This document shows positions 24,961-32,469 of a stretch of DNA of 47,501 bases, one piece after another. This stretch comes from an uncultured Rhodospirillales bacterium. Its GTDB lineage: Bacteria > Pseudomonadota > Alphaproteobacteria > Acetobacterales > Acetobacteraceae. The stretch is taken from assembly GCA_903924855.1 (NCBI GenBank), contig CAIYCW010000085.1, positions 1 to 47,501 on the forward strand. Direction: 5' to 3'. The notes beneath the pieces are model-generated. The model worked only from the letters and a program-made list of their open reading frames with translations. It was not told the origin of the DNA and ran no database searches. The stretch's first letter is position 1. Each line of letters starts with the position of its first letter. The translations under genes and the position numbers were made by a program.

Positions 24961-26262
24961 CTACTCGGCCGGTTGCGGCGCCGGCGTGAACACAGGCCCG
25001 CCCACGATGGCGGGAATGGCGCAGTTGATTGCGACGTTGAGTGGCACCCGGATCATGTTGGCGATGGGGTCGATGATGATCATCAACGGCACCGCCAGCT
25101 CGTAGGACAGGCCGAACGGCCGCAGCACGGTGGCCAGCGGCGCCAGGGCGGCCACGCCGTTGACGCCAAGCGTCGCGAACGAGGCGGCCGTTGCGAAAAC
25201 GGTCACCATCAGCAGGTCCACACCCGAGAAGCTGCGCCCCATCAGGGCACCCATGAACAAGGTCGCGATGACGAAATAGATAATCGTGCCGAACCGCAGC
25301 GTGGCGAATCCCACAGGTATGAAAAGCTCGCAGCTGTCTTCCTCGGCCTGCAACTCGTCGCGCATGACCTCAAGGGCCAATGGAATACACACAAGTGCCG
25401 TGCGTGTGGCGGCGCCCAGCATCATCGGCTTCAGCAGGCTGGACAAAACCCGCATCGGTGGCTTGCCAAGCGCCACCGACATTCCGAGCACGGCCACCAT
25501 CAACACAAGCACGCAGACGCCGATGAACGCATAGCAGAACGTTCCAACGATCCCCAGGATTTCGCCGCCCATCACGTCCACCTGAGGGGCGATCAAGGCC
25601 ACAATGCCGAGCGGCACCAGCACGTTGAACCAGTCGAAGATCCGCATGCACACGCCTTGAATATGGCGCAAGGCGCCGAACACCGAATGCCCGGTCTGGC
25701 GTTCGGCCGTCACCATGCTGATGCCGAAGATCGCCGAGAAGACCAGCACCCGCATGCTGTCATTGCTGGAAAGCGCTGCGAAGATATTGGTTGGAACAAT
25801 GGCCAGCAGACCGCCTTCCTGAGCCATGGCAGCCACGACGCGGCGTTGCGGGTCCAGCGCCAGTTTGAGATCGACACGGTCGGCCGAAGCGCCCACGAAA
25901 CGCCCCATCCGCGCCACCAACTGTTCATCGAATGAGACGGCATGGAACAGCGCCTGCGGCAGCACCACCGAAACGGCGGCCACCAACACGATGGCAAACA
26001 GCGCCAGCAGCAGCAGCTGGCGCGTCACGTGACCCGCTGTCCCGCTGGTCATTGCGGAACGAACCGCGAGCGGGATTGTGCACAACAGGAACGGCAGCAC
26101 GCACATCTGCAACAAACCGATATAGAGATCGCCAACCGGACGCAGGCGGGCAAGGCCTGGCACGTGCAACACCCCAAGCACGATGGCCACGGCCACCGCC
26201 GAAACCGTGACCACCGGCTTGTTCACCTTGTGGGACAGGGAAACCATCGAAAAACCGGCCAT
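24961..26262 (-). CDS. DAACS-family (cation:dicarboxylate/amino acid symporter-like) carrier, divergent
   Basis: Inner-membrane carrier of about 433 residues with the repeated hydrophobic pattern of the glutamate/dicarboxylate symporter fold. The start is uncertain: ATG 26262 is used, and a TTG at 26319 is also possible. Key motifs are degenerate. The NMDGT box reads LRFGT (about 25285-25310), the HP1 serine-rich loop reads GAATRTALVCIP, and the last motif reads DPIANMIRVPLNVAIN. Against the archaeal GltPh pattern DxxxDMxRTxxNVxGD this keeps the Arg and first Asn but changes the second and third Asp to Asn. Substrate and ion coupling are therefore probably unusual. It is followed upstream by a solute-binding protein gene on the same strand. 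Confidence 0.82.
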   Translation of the reverse strand: MAGFSMVSLSHKVNKPVVTVSAVAVAIVLGVLHVPGLARLRPVGDLYIGLLQMCVLPFLLCTIPLAVRSAMTSGTAGHVTRQLLLLALFAIVLVAAVSVVLPQALFHAVSFDEQLVARMGRFVGASADRVDLKLALDPQRRVVAAMAQEGGLLAIVPTNIFAALSSNDSMRVLVFSAIFGISMVTAERQTGHSVFGALRHIQGVCMRIFDWFNVLVPLGIVALIAPQVDVMGGEILGIVGTFCYAFIGVCVLVLMVAVLGMSVALGKPPMRVLSSLLKPMMLGAATRTALVCIPLALEVMRDELQAEEDSCELFIPVGFATLRFGTIIYFVIATLFMGALMGRSFSGVDLLMVTVFATAASFATLGVNGVAALAPLATVLRPFGLSYELAVPLMIIIDPIANMIRVPLNVAINCAIPAIVGGPVFTPAPQPAE

Positions 26263-26325
26263 GATGTCTGTTGTTGTCCTTGCAAACCTGGGTGTGTGAT
26301 TGAATTCGGTGGGTCGCAAGCCGGT

Positions 26326-27183
26326 TCAATGAATATCGGATCGCCAAGACAGCAGACGTTGCAAATCGAACATACCGTTGGTCTGCTTGATATGATAATT
26401 GATAAAGGCGTTCAGCTTGGCACAGCTGTCGCAGATGGCAATCGAGACCAGAGATTCCTGATCGGTGAGCACGGCCGCCCCGTATTCGACATTCATCGCC
26501 GGCTGAACCTGAAGCACCCGCAAAATCTCAAACTCGTCGCGGTAGATCGCATCATAGTCATGCGCCTTCAGCCCCGCGATCGCAGCATCCCAGTTTGGCG
26601 CCCCCTGAACCCAGGCACGTGGGAAGCTGCGGGCGCCGAAATCCATATAGGCACCGCCACGGATCACGCCGATTCGTCCGCTGAAATGCCGCACGGCATC
26701 CTCCGGCGTTTCGGTCACGGCGCCGCGCGCCAGAAACCGACGATCGTAGAGCATGGCCTGGTGCAGGACGATATAAGGCTCGGAGAAGCGGACCTTCACG
26801 AACCTGTAATAATCCTGGGATACCTTGCTCAGGCCGATATCGGCTGAACCATTGGCCACAGCCTCGATAACAGCATCGAAGGATTGCGCATCGTCGTTGA
26901 TCTCAACGGCCACGCCCAGATGATCCCCGATCTGGCGCACCAGATCGATCTCGGGACCCTCAAAACCATTGCTGCCACGCCAATGAAACGCAGGAATGTC
27001 AAAATGCGTGATTGCGACGCGCAACACCTTGGACGCCAGAATATCCTTGATATCGCGCGTGCCGGGCACCGCAGGCTCTGACTGCGCCGACGCAAGGCCC
27101 GGCATGAGAACGGACACCAGGACATATGCGGCTAGCAGCCACCGCACGCCATCCCCCCAAAGCCTCGTCCTGCCTGACGCCAC
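26326..27183 (-). CDS. family 3 (amino-acid-type) periplasmic solute-binding protein
   Basis: Secreted binding protein of 285 residues. The signal peptide WLLAAYVLVSVLMPGLASA ends before QSEP. The mature part is SBP family 3-like: LRVAITHFDIPAFHW, GFEGPEIDLVRQIGDHLGV, ANGSADIGLSKVSQ, SEPYIV and a late domain with ESLVSIAI. GTG at 27183 is the likely start. It is not next to any ABC permease or ATPase. The only transporter beside it is the DAACS-like carrier 63 nt downstream on the same strand, which is an unusual partner. The ligand is probably an amino acid or dicarboxylate, by family. Confidence 0.85.
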   Translation of the reverse strand: MASGRTRLWGDGVRWLLAAYVLVSVLMPGLASAQSEPAVPGTRDIKDILASKVLRVAITHFDIPAFHWRGSNGFEGPEIDLVRQIGDHLGVAVEINDDAQSFDAVIEAVANGSADIGLSKVSQDYYRFVKVRFSEPYIVLHQAMLYDRRFLARGAVTETPEDAVRHFSGRIGVIRGGAYMDFGARSFPRAWVQGAPNWDAAIAGLKAHDYDAIYRDEFEILRVLQVQPAMNVEYGAAVLTDQESLVSIAICDSCAKLNAFINYHIKQTNGMFDLQRLLSWRSDIH

Positions 27184-27307
27184 GCCTGTTCCCCCGCGGC
27201 TTGAGGCTTGCCGTTACACCCCCACCGCGGCAATCACTGGCAGCATTATCAAATCGCATCAATCCCCTACACAAAAAATATTCGTTTGTTCAAACAAAAA
27301 TATATTC

Positions 27308-27862
27308 TCAACAGAACATCGTGTTGCAACCGTGGTTAAGTTCGTTCATGCCGCGATAGACGGCGGCGATGGCGTAGGGGGTGGTGTAGAGGCCGAGCGG
27401 GCTCTGCAGGCGCTGCAGCGTGGCATCCGGCCCGAGGGTGAAGATCGTGTTGGACAGGGTGGTTTTGAGTGCTGTCGCATCCGGGGCGGCGCTGACGGCG
27501 AGCAGGGCGTTGACCACCGCCTGCGAGGCGGCGCCCGGGTCGATGCCGAGCGCCTTGCGGGCCTCGGTGCGGGCCATCAGCATCTGCGCCTGGGCGGCGC
27601 CGTTGATCTGCACATAGGGGGAATGGGTGTTGACGGCGCCGGCGACATAGTCGAGCGCGGCATAGGCGTGAGCCGCTGCCTGGGGCGAGGCCGGCAGGTG
27701 GCCGCCGAGGCCGAAGGCGTGGTTGGCCTCATACAGCGCAGCTCCGTCCAGATCGGTGTCGGTGTAGGTGCCGGCGGGCAACGTTGCCGTGTCCACCGGC
27801 CCGGAATGTGCGCAGCCGGAGGCTGCCAGAGCGAGAAGGACAAGACCGTGTGTCAGTCGCAT
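27308..27862 (-). CDS. hypothetical lipoprotein
   Basis: A 184-residue protein that I do not recognise. ATG 27862 follows AAAGGGAAA and gives a lipoprotein signal, LVLLALAASGCAHSG, with a clear lipobox (ASGC). The rest is Ala-rich and probably helical (YEANHAFGLGGHLPASPQAAAHAYAALDYVAG), ending CNTMFC with two further cysteines. A frame start at 27901 would bury the signal, so the later ATG is preferred. It has its own spacer on both sides. Confidence 0.7.
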   Translation of the reverse strand: MRLTHGLVLLALAASGCAHSGPVDTATLPAGTYTDTDLDGAALYEANHAFGLGGHLPASPQAAAHAYAALDYVAGAVNTHSPYVQINGAAQAQMLMARTEARKALGIDPGAASQAVVNALLAVSAAPDATALKTTLSNTIFTLGPDATLQRLQSPLGLYTTPYAIAAVYRGMNELNHGCNTMFC

Positions 27863-27958
27863 CGTCAGGGTTTCCCTTTCGGTCGGTTGCGGTGTGCGCA
27901 ACCTCTGTGACTGTCTACGCGGGACCAGCGCCTCCGGTTGCAGCGGGTTTTCGGAAAA

Positions 27959-28501
27959 TTAAGTGGTTGCGCGGTAACGCTGCGCGAGTTCCTTGTAATG
28001 CACGGCGGTTTTGGCGAATTTGGCGGCCTCGTCGTCGGTCATGACGCGGTTGAGCTTGGCGGGGGCGCCGGTCCATAGCTCGTTGCGGCCAATGCGTTTG
28101 CCAGGCGTGAGCAGGGCGCCGGCGCCGAGCATGCCGCCTTCCTCGATCACCGCACCATCCAGCACCGTGGCGCCCATGCCGACGAAGGCGCGGTTTTCCA
28201 GCGTGCAGGCATGGATGATGGCGGCGTGGCCCACGGTGACATCATCGCCGATGATGGTTGCGAAATTGCCGGCGTTGACGTGGATGATCGTGCCGTCCTG
28301 GATGTTGGTGCGCGCGCCGATGCGGATGTGGTTGGTGTCGCCGCGCAGGACGCAGTGAAACCAGATGCTGGCGCCCTCCCCCACCGTCACGTCGCCGATC
28401 AGCACGGCGGTGTCGGCGATGAAGGCGCTGTCGTGCACCTGGGGCAGCTTGCCTTCGAAGGGCAGGAAGCGCCGGTCAGAACTATGCATCCTCTCAGACA
28501 T
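27959..28501 (-). CDS. gamma-carbonic-anhydrase-like hexapeptide-repeat protein (YrdA/PaaY family)
   Basis: Left-handed beta-helix protein of 180 residues. Hexapeptide repeats run through the middle ([32 protein letters not shown]). The three metal-ligand histidines of the gamma-CA fold are present: [12 protein letters not shown] (two). True carbonic anhydrase activity is often absent in this branch, so function stays open. ATG 28501 was chosen because GGAGG stands 6 nt before it. The start overlaps the argC stop by 8 nt, so the two are translationally coupled. Confidence 0.88.
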   Translation of the reverse strand: MSERMHSSDRRFLPFEGKLPQVHDSAFIADTAVLIGDVTVGEGASIWFHCVLRGDTNHIRIGARTNIQDGTIIHVNAGNFATIIGDDVTVGHAAIIHACTLENRAFVGMGATVLDGAVIEEGGMLGAGALLTPGKRIGRNELWTGAPAKLNRVMTDDEAAKFAKTAVHYKELAQRYRATT

Positions 28502-29429
28502 GGGCATCCTCCAGGCCAAGCATCAGTTTGAGGTTCTGCACGGCTGCCCCGGAGGCGCCCTTGCCGAGATTGTCGAGCCTTGCCACCAGCACGGCCTGGC
28601 CGTGGCCGTCATTGCCGCAGACGCGCAGCTCCATCGTGTCGGTGCCGTTCAGCGCCTCCGGCTCAAGCTTGCCGGACTGGGTGGGCGGGCAGACATGGAC
28701 GAGCTGGCTGCCGGCGTAATGGGCTTCCAAAATGCCGTGCAGATCGGTGGTCGAGACCGAGCCGGTCAGCGTGTCCAGATGCAGCGGGATGCTGACCAGC
28801 ATGCCCTGGTGGTAATGGCCGACGCTGGGGACGAAGATGGGCCGGCGGGTGAGTTTGCCGTAGCGCTGGATCTCCGGCAGGTGTTTGTGTTCCAGGCCGA
28901 GCGCATACAGCTCGAAGGCGGGGCCGCCCTTGGCCTGGTGATCGGCGATCATCGCCTTGCCGCCGCCGGAATAGCCGGAGATGGCATTGATGGTGACAGG
29001 GTAGTCGGCCGCCATGACGCCGGCCTCGATCAGCGGGCGCAGCAGGGCGATGGCGCCGGTGGGGTAGCAGCCGGGATTGGCGACGCGCGGGCTTTGGGCG
29101 ATGCGCACCGCCTGGCCCTGCGCCATCTCGGCAAAGCCATAGACCCAGGAGGCATCGACGCGATGGGCGGTGCTGGCATCGAGCAGCTTGGGGGCCTTGG
29201 CGCCCAGGCCATCGGCGATGGCGGCCGATTCCTTTGCGGCGTCGTCCGGCAGGCAGAGCACGACGAGATCGACCTCGCGCATGATGTCGCGTCGGGCCGC
29301 GGGGTCCTTGCGGCTGGCGGCGTCGATCGAGACCAGCTCCACCGAGGACACGCCCTGCAGGCGTTCGCGGATGCCCAGACCGGTGGTGCCGGCTTCGCCG
29401 TCAATGAACACGCGTGCTGCGTTGGCCAT
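28494..29429 (-). CDS. argC: N-acetyl-gamma-glutamyl-phosphate reductase, type 2
   Basis: Arginine biosynthesis enzyme that reduces N-acetylglutamyl phosphate to the semialdehyde in the cytoplasm. It has 311 residues, the short type 2 length. GEAGTTGL near the N-terminus is the NADP-binding turn, and [10 protein letters not shown] carries the catalytic Cys. ATG 29429 starts [11 protein letters not shown]. The longer frame to 29531 is not family-like and runs into the palindromic element. It overlaps the gamma-CA gene downstream by 8 nt. Confidence 0.93.
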   Translation of the reverse strand: MANAARVFIDGEAGTTGLGIRERLQGVSSVELVSIDAASRKDPAARRDIMREVDLVVLCLPDDAAKESAAIADGLGAKAPKLLDASTAHRVDASWVYGFAEMAQGQAVRIAQSPRVANPGCYPTGAIALLRPLIEAGVMAADYPVTINAISGYSGGGKAMIADHQAKGGPAFELYALGLEHKHLPEIQRYGKLTRRPIFVPSVGHYHQGMLVSIPLHLDTLTGSVSTTDLHGILEAHYAGSQLVHVCPPTQSGKLEPEALNGTDTMELRVCGNDGHGQAVLVARLDNLGKGASGAAVQNLKLMLGLEDAHV

Positions 29430-29530
29430 GCGAGATCTCCCAGAACGTGGCGTGCATTCAACCGAAGCCGCATAGGCTGACCAGAGCGCATTGCGCGCAG
29501 CAGGCTCCACCTGTCCGCAAAGCGGGCTCA

Positions 29531-29617
29531 AAGTGATAAAAGTTTTTTTGCTTCTTTTTTTTCAAAAAAAGAAGCAGTCCTTTTTTGAAAAAAAGGACCA
29601 AAAAACTTTTATCACTT
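29531..29617. repeat. three-stem palindromic element, copy 2 (terminator-like)
   Basis: The outer stem pairs AAGTGATAAAAGTTTTTTTG (29531-29550) with CAAAAAACTTTTATCACTT (29599-29617). The inner hairpins are CTTCTTTTTTTT-CAAAAAAAGAAG (29551-29574) and GTCCTTTTTT-GAAAAAAAGGAC (29577-29598). It lies 27 nt after the SPFH gene stop and upstream of argC. Compared with the 18052 copy it carries paired changes that keep the base pairs. Confidence 0.88.
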
Positions 29618-29644
29618 AGGGGCCGTGGTGTGGGACGGGGCGGG

Positions 29645-30646
29645 CTACTTGCCGACCTGCAGGAATGGCAGCGCGCCCTGGCCGGAGAGCATGGTGGAGG
29701 GCAGCGTGCCGTTCCATTGCTTCATCGTCTCGGCGGCGAGGATGGCGGTGTAGCCCTGGGCACCGCCGGCTGCCTCCACGCGGACCTTGATGGCGGCGGC
29801 ATCGGCGGCGGCCTGGATCTCGGTGGCCTTGGCGCGTGCCTGGGCGTTGAGCAGCGTGCTCTGGCTTTCGCCGCGCGCGGTTTCGATGGCGGCGTCGGCC
29901 TGGCCCTTGGCGACGGCTGCCGCCTGTTCGGCCTCGATCTGCTTCTGATGCAGCACCTGCTCGGCCTTGTAGGCGTTGGTCTTGGCGAGCGTGTTCTCGT
30001 TCACCGCGCGCTCGTATTCCGGGCTGAAGCGGATGCCGGTGATCTGCAGATCGACGAGCTGGATGCCGAAGAGCTTGTTGATGTCGGCCGCGATCACCGT
30101 CTTCATCAGGCCGATGATGCGCTCACGGTCGGAGGCGATGTTGAGCACGTCTTCGCGGCCGAAGATGGTGAGCGTGCGGTCGGCGAGGATCGAGAAGATG
30201 TTGCGGTCGATATCGACATTGCCGACGGCGCCGGTGTTGTAGAGCAGGTTGTAGACGGCGGCCGGCGGCACTTTGCGGGTGATCGACACGCCGAGTGTGA
30301 TGACCTGGCCGTCATGGCTGATGACGCGCAGCTCACCTGGCGGCGAGACGGTGTCGACGCTGACCTGCAGGCGGTCCACCACGGTGATGAAGGGCAGTTT
30401 GAGATGCACGCCCGGCAGGATGGGCGAGGCAGGGTCCTGGTCCACCTTGCCGAATGTGCGGGTGAAGGCGAGTTCGGTGGGCTGGACGGTGTAGATGGCG
30501 TTGGCCAGCAGGATGAAGGCCACGAACAGGGCCACCAGCAGCAACGGCAGGGCCTTCAGCGCCTTCATCGGCGGCAGGCTGGGCATGCGCATCTGCGGGC
30601 TCTGTTGCGGGTTGCCCCAGGGAAACTTTATCGGATCTTCGGCCAT
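29645..30646 (-). CDS. SPFH/prohibitin-family membrane protein (HflC-like)
   Basis: Membrane-anchored protein of 333 residues. One helix near the N-terminus (LPLLLVALFVAFILLANAI) is followed by a band-7 domain (VQPTELAFTRTFGKV, PGVHLKLPFITVVDRLQV), then a long Ala/Glu-rich coiled coil (KQIEAEQAAAVAKGQADAA) and a C-terminal cap. Relatives form ring assemblies that control FtsH protease, as HflK/HflC do. No hflK gene is adjacent. ATG 30646 has GGAG 7 nt upstream. The frame continues to 31132 but that part is antisense to the YaiI gene. Confidence 0.88.
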   Translation of the reverse strand: MAEDPIKFPWGNPQQSPQMRMPSLPPMKALKALPLLLVALFVAFILLANAIYTVQPTELAFTRTFGKVDQDPASPILPGVHLKLPFITVVDRLQVSVDTVSPPGELRVISHDGQVITLGVSITRKVPPAAVYNLLYNTGAVGNVDIDRNIFSILADRTLTIFGREDVLNIASDRERIIGLMKTVIAADINKLFGIQLVDLQITGIRFSPEYERAVNENTLAKTNAYKAEQVLHQKQIEAEQAAAVAKGQADAAIETARGESQSTLLNAQARAKATEIQAAADAAAIKVRVEAAGGAQGYTAILAAETMKQWNGTLPSTMLSGQGALPFLQVGK

Positions 30647-30769
30647 GATGGGCTCCAAGCGCGGTTCTAAGCGCAGAGATGCGCGCGGCATGGCGGCTTG
30701 TCCATGCCAGGGGACGGGGTTGGGCGAACAATGGCATAGGAAAGCCATAGGCAAGGTGGAGCAGTGCGG

Positions 30770-31252
30770 GTGACGGAAATCTATATCGATGCGGATGCCT
30801 GCCCGGTGCGCGAGGAGGTGTACCGGGTGGCGATGCGGCTCAACCTGGTGGTGCATGTGGTGTCCAACGGGTCGCGGCCGATCCGGCCGGAGCCGGATCC
30901 GCGGATCCGCATGGTGGTGGTGGAGGCCGGGGCGGATGTGGCGGATGACTGGATCGCCGAGCGGATCACCTCGGCTGATCTGTGCGTGACGTCCGATATT
31001 CCGCTGGCGTCGCGCTGCCTGGCGAAGGGGGCGCGGGCGGTGGCGGGCAATGGGCGGGTGTGGACGGGCGACAATATCGGCCAGGCGCTGGCCGGGCGCG
31101 AGATCGGCTATGCGCTGCGCGAGGCAGGGCATGTGACGAAAGGCCCGCCTGCGATGACGAAGGCGGACCGTTCGAAGTTTCTGGAGGCGCTGGACCGGGA
31201 GCTGCGGGCAGCGATGCGGCCAAAGCCGGTGGTGCCGCGGATGGCGCCGTGA
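30770..31252 (+). CDS. YaiI/YqxD family protein (UPF0178, DUF188)
   Basis: Cytoplasmic protein of 160 residues with the family's start IYIDADACPVREEVYRVA and later VTSDIPLA and NGRVWTGDNIGQAL. The fold is PIN-like with conserved Asp residues that suggest a nuclease or hydrolase, but the function is not established. Start choice: GTG 30770 is 9 nt after GGAG, while GTG 30764 sits too close to it. It is divergent from the SPFH gene and convergent with the mini-cupin gene (6 nt apart). Confidence 0.9.
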   Translation: MTEIYIDADACPVREEVYRVAMRLNLVVHVVSNGSRPIRPEPDPRIRMVVVEAGADVADDWIAERITSADLCVTSDIPLASRCLAKGARAVAGNGRVWTGDNIGQALAGREIGYALREAGHVTKGPPAMTKADRSKFLEALDRELRAAMRPKPVVPRMAP

Positions 31253-31258
31253 AGGATT

Positions 31259-31495
31259 TCAGCCCTTCATCTCGATGCGGATGCCGTGCACGGGGCCGTG
31301 CAGTTCATCGAGCACGAAGACCGACGGCCAGCGATGATGGTGCACGGGTTCCTCGTCATCCGGCAGCAGGGTGACTTCCAGCACGCGCAAACGGTCGTTC
31401 TCGAAGATCACCCGGTGATTGTCCGGCGCTGCTGTCACGGCATCCAACGCCGGGTCCCAGCTGGCGGGGTCGGTGTTTGCGTGATCGCCTTGCAT
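31259..31495 (-). CDS. very small cupin-like protein
   Basis: 78 residues. It resembles the start of a small cupin: NHRVIFENDRLRVLEVTLLPDDEEPVHHHRWPSVFVLDE with the HHH metal-type motif. The frame stops soon after (HGIRIEMKG), so the second cupin motif is lacking. ATG 31495 has AAGGA 8 nt upstream, which supports translation. It may be a truncated relative of longer cupins or a genuine mini form. Confidence 0.65.
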   Translation of the reverse strand: MQGDHANTDPASWDPALDAVTAAPDNHRVIFENDRLRVLEVTLLPDDEEPVHHHRWPSVFVLDELHGPVHGIRIEMKG

Positions 31496-31568
31496 GGCCG
31501 ATTTCCTTGCAGGATGCCGGGACCTTTCCGAATACCTTATCTCTCGGCTTTTGAAATATCCAAAGGCA

Positions 31569-32036
31569 TCAGGAGATGCGCTTGGCGTCGAGCTTGAGGC
31601 AGTAGCCGTCCATGGTCTGCATCACCAGGCGGTCGAGTTCCTCGGTCTTGGCGAATTCGGTGATGCGGCCGGAGAGGCCGTTGATGTTGTGCTCGAAGCT
31701 GCCCCACACGGCCGGGCTTGGGTTGCCGAGGGAGATGTCCTGGTCGTGCCAGGCGGCCGGCACCTCGGCGATCAGATGGCCGTCCGATTTGGTGATGGTG
31801 GCCTTGTTGCCGTCGATGGTGATGGTGATCTGCTCGGGGAACGGGGTGACGCTGCGGGCTTTGGCGACCACCACGATGGATTTCCAGTCGACATCGCAGG
31901 TCAGGGTCAGCGTGTCAGCCCGCACCGGCGCGGGGTGGAGCACCAGCCCTGCGAACAGCAGACAGGTCGCGAGGCCCCGGAAGGCGATGCTCTGGTTGCT
32001 GGCGGGCACATCACAGCCGCGATGATCTTGCATCAT
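31569..32036 (-). CDS. hypothetical secreted protein
   Basis: 155 residues, not recognised. ATG 32036 has AGGAT just before it. The N-terminus has a signal peptide (FRGLATCLLFAGLVLHPAPVRADT). The mature part is beta-rich (LTLTCDVDWKSIVVV, QITITIDGNKATITKSDGH) and ends QTMDGYCLKLDAKRIS, with two cysteines that could form a disulfide. It resembles short periplasmic proteins that show no catalytic motif. It is divergent from the MBOAT gene across an AT-rich spacer. Confidence 0.7.
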   Translation of the reverse strand: MMQDHRGCDVPASNQSIAFRGLATCLLFAGLVLHPAPVRADTLTLTCDVDWKSIVVVAKARSVTPFPEQITITIDGNKATITKSDGHLIAEVPAAWHDQDISLGNPSPAVWGSFEHNINGLSGRITEFAKTEELDRLVMQTMDGYCLKLDAKRIS

Positions 32037-32469
32037 ACCATCCTTGTTCGCACACGGATTGTGGCCGCACACCACATCCTCACCACTTCTTGATTATCAA
32101 TTCACCTTGATTGATTCAATGTTCGCAATGTAAATTATTGATTGTTTGTATACCAACGTAAAGCCGAAACAATGTCGGCTTGATTAATTATTGGCACATA
32201 TTGTCGTTGCGATCTTCAATCTGAGCTTGTGGCGCCGCGCTGTGCAGGATCCATCAACCGCTCCGGCGGTGATGGCTGCGGAAAGGTTCATCGGTATTTT
32301 TCAGATTTTTTCATTGATTCTCCGTAATTTTTTTATCTGCATGATCGCCATTGACCCTGAGCATTCAAAAATGGACAATATCGGGATACGATATGTTGAT
32401 ACTAAATCAGATATCTGATTTACGATGAAAATGGCTGATTAGGTTGGAATTTGAGAGATTGACCGATAA
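32037..32469. other. AT-rich divergent spacer upstream of the acetylation cassette
   Basis: A 433-bp gap with GC far below its surroundings. It holds AAGCCGA-AACAATG-TCGGCTT (32161-32181, a 7-bp stem) and the 20-bp palindrome at 32403-32422, listed separately. A TTG-initiated frame at 32191 has no ribosome site or recognisable product and is not called. No sure promoter was identified. Confidence 0.5.
32403..32422. promoter_or_regulatory. perfect 20-bp palindrome upstream of the MBOAT gene
   Basis: TAAATCAGATATCTGATTTA reads the same on both strands. It ends 47 nt before the MBOAT start, the distance expected of an operator in a leader or promoter. The bound regulator is unknown. Confidence 0.55.

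Noticed and set aside
32191..32418. Small hydrophobic protein in the AT-rich spacer
   Set aside because: It starts with TTG, has no ribosome site or recognisable family, and overlaps the palindrome at 32403-32422.
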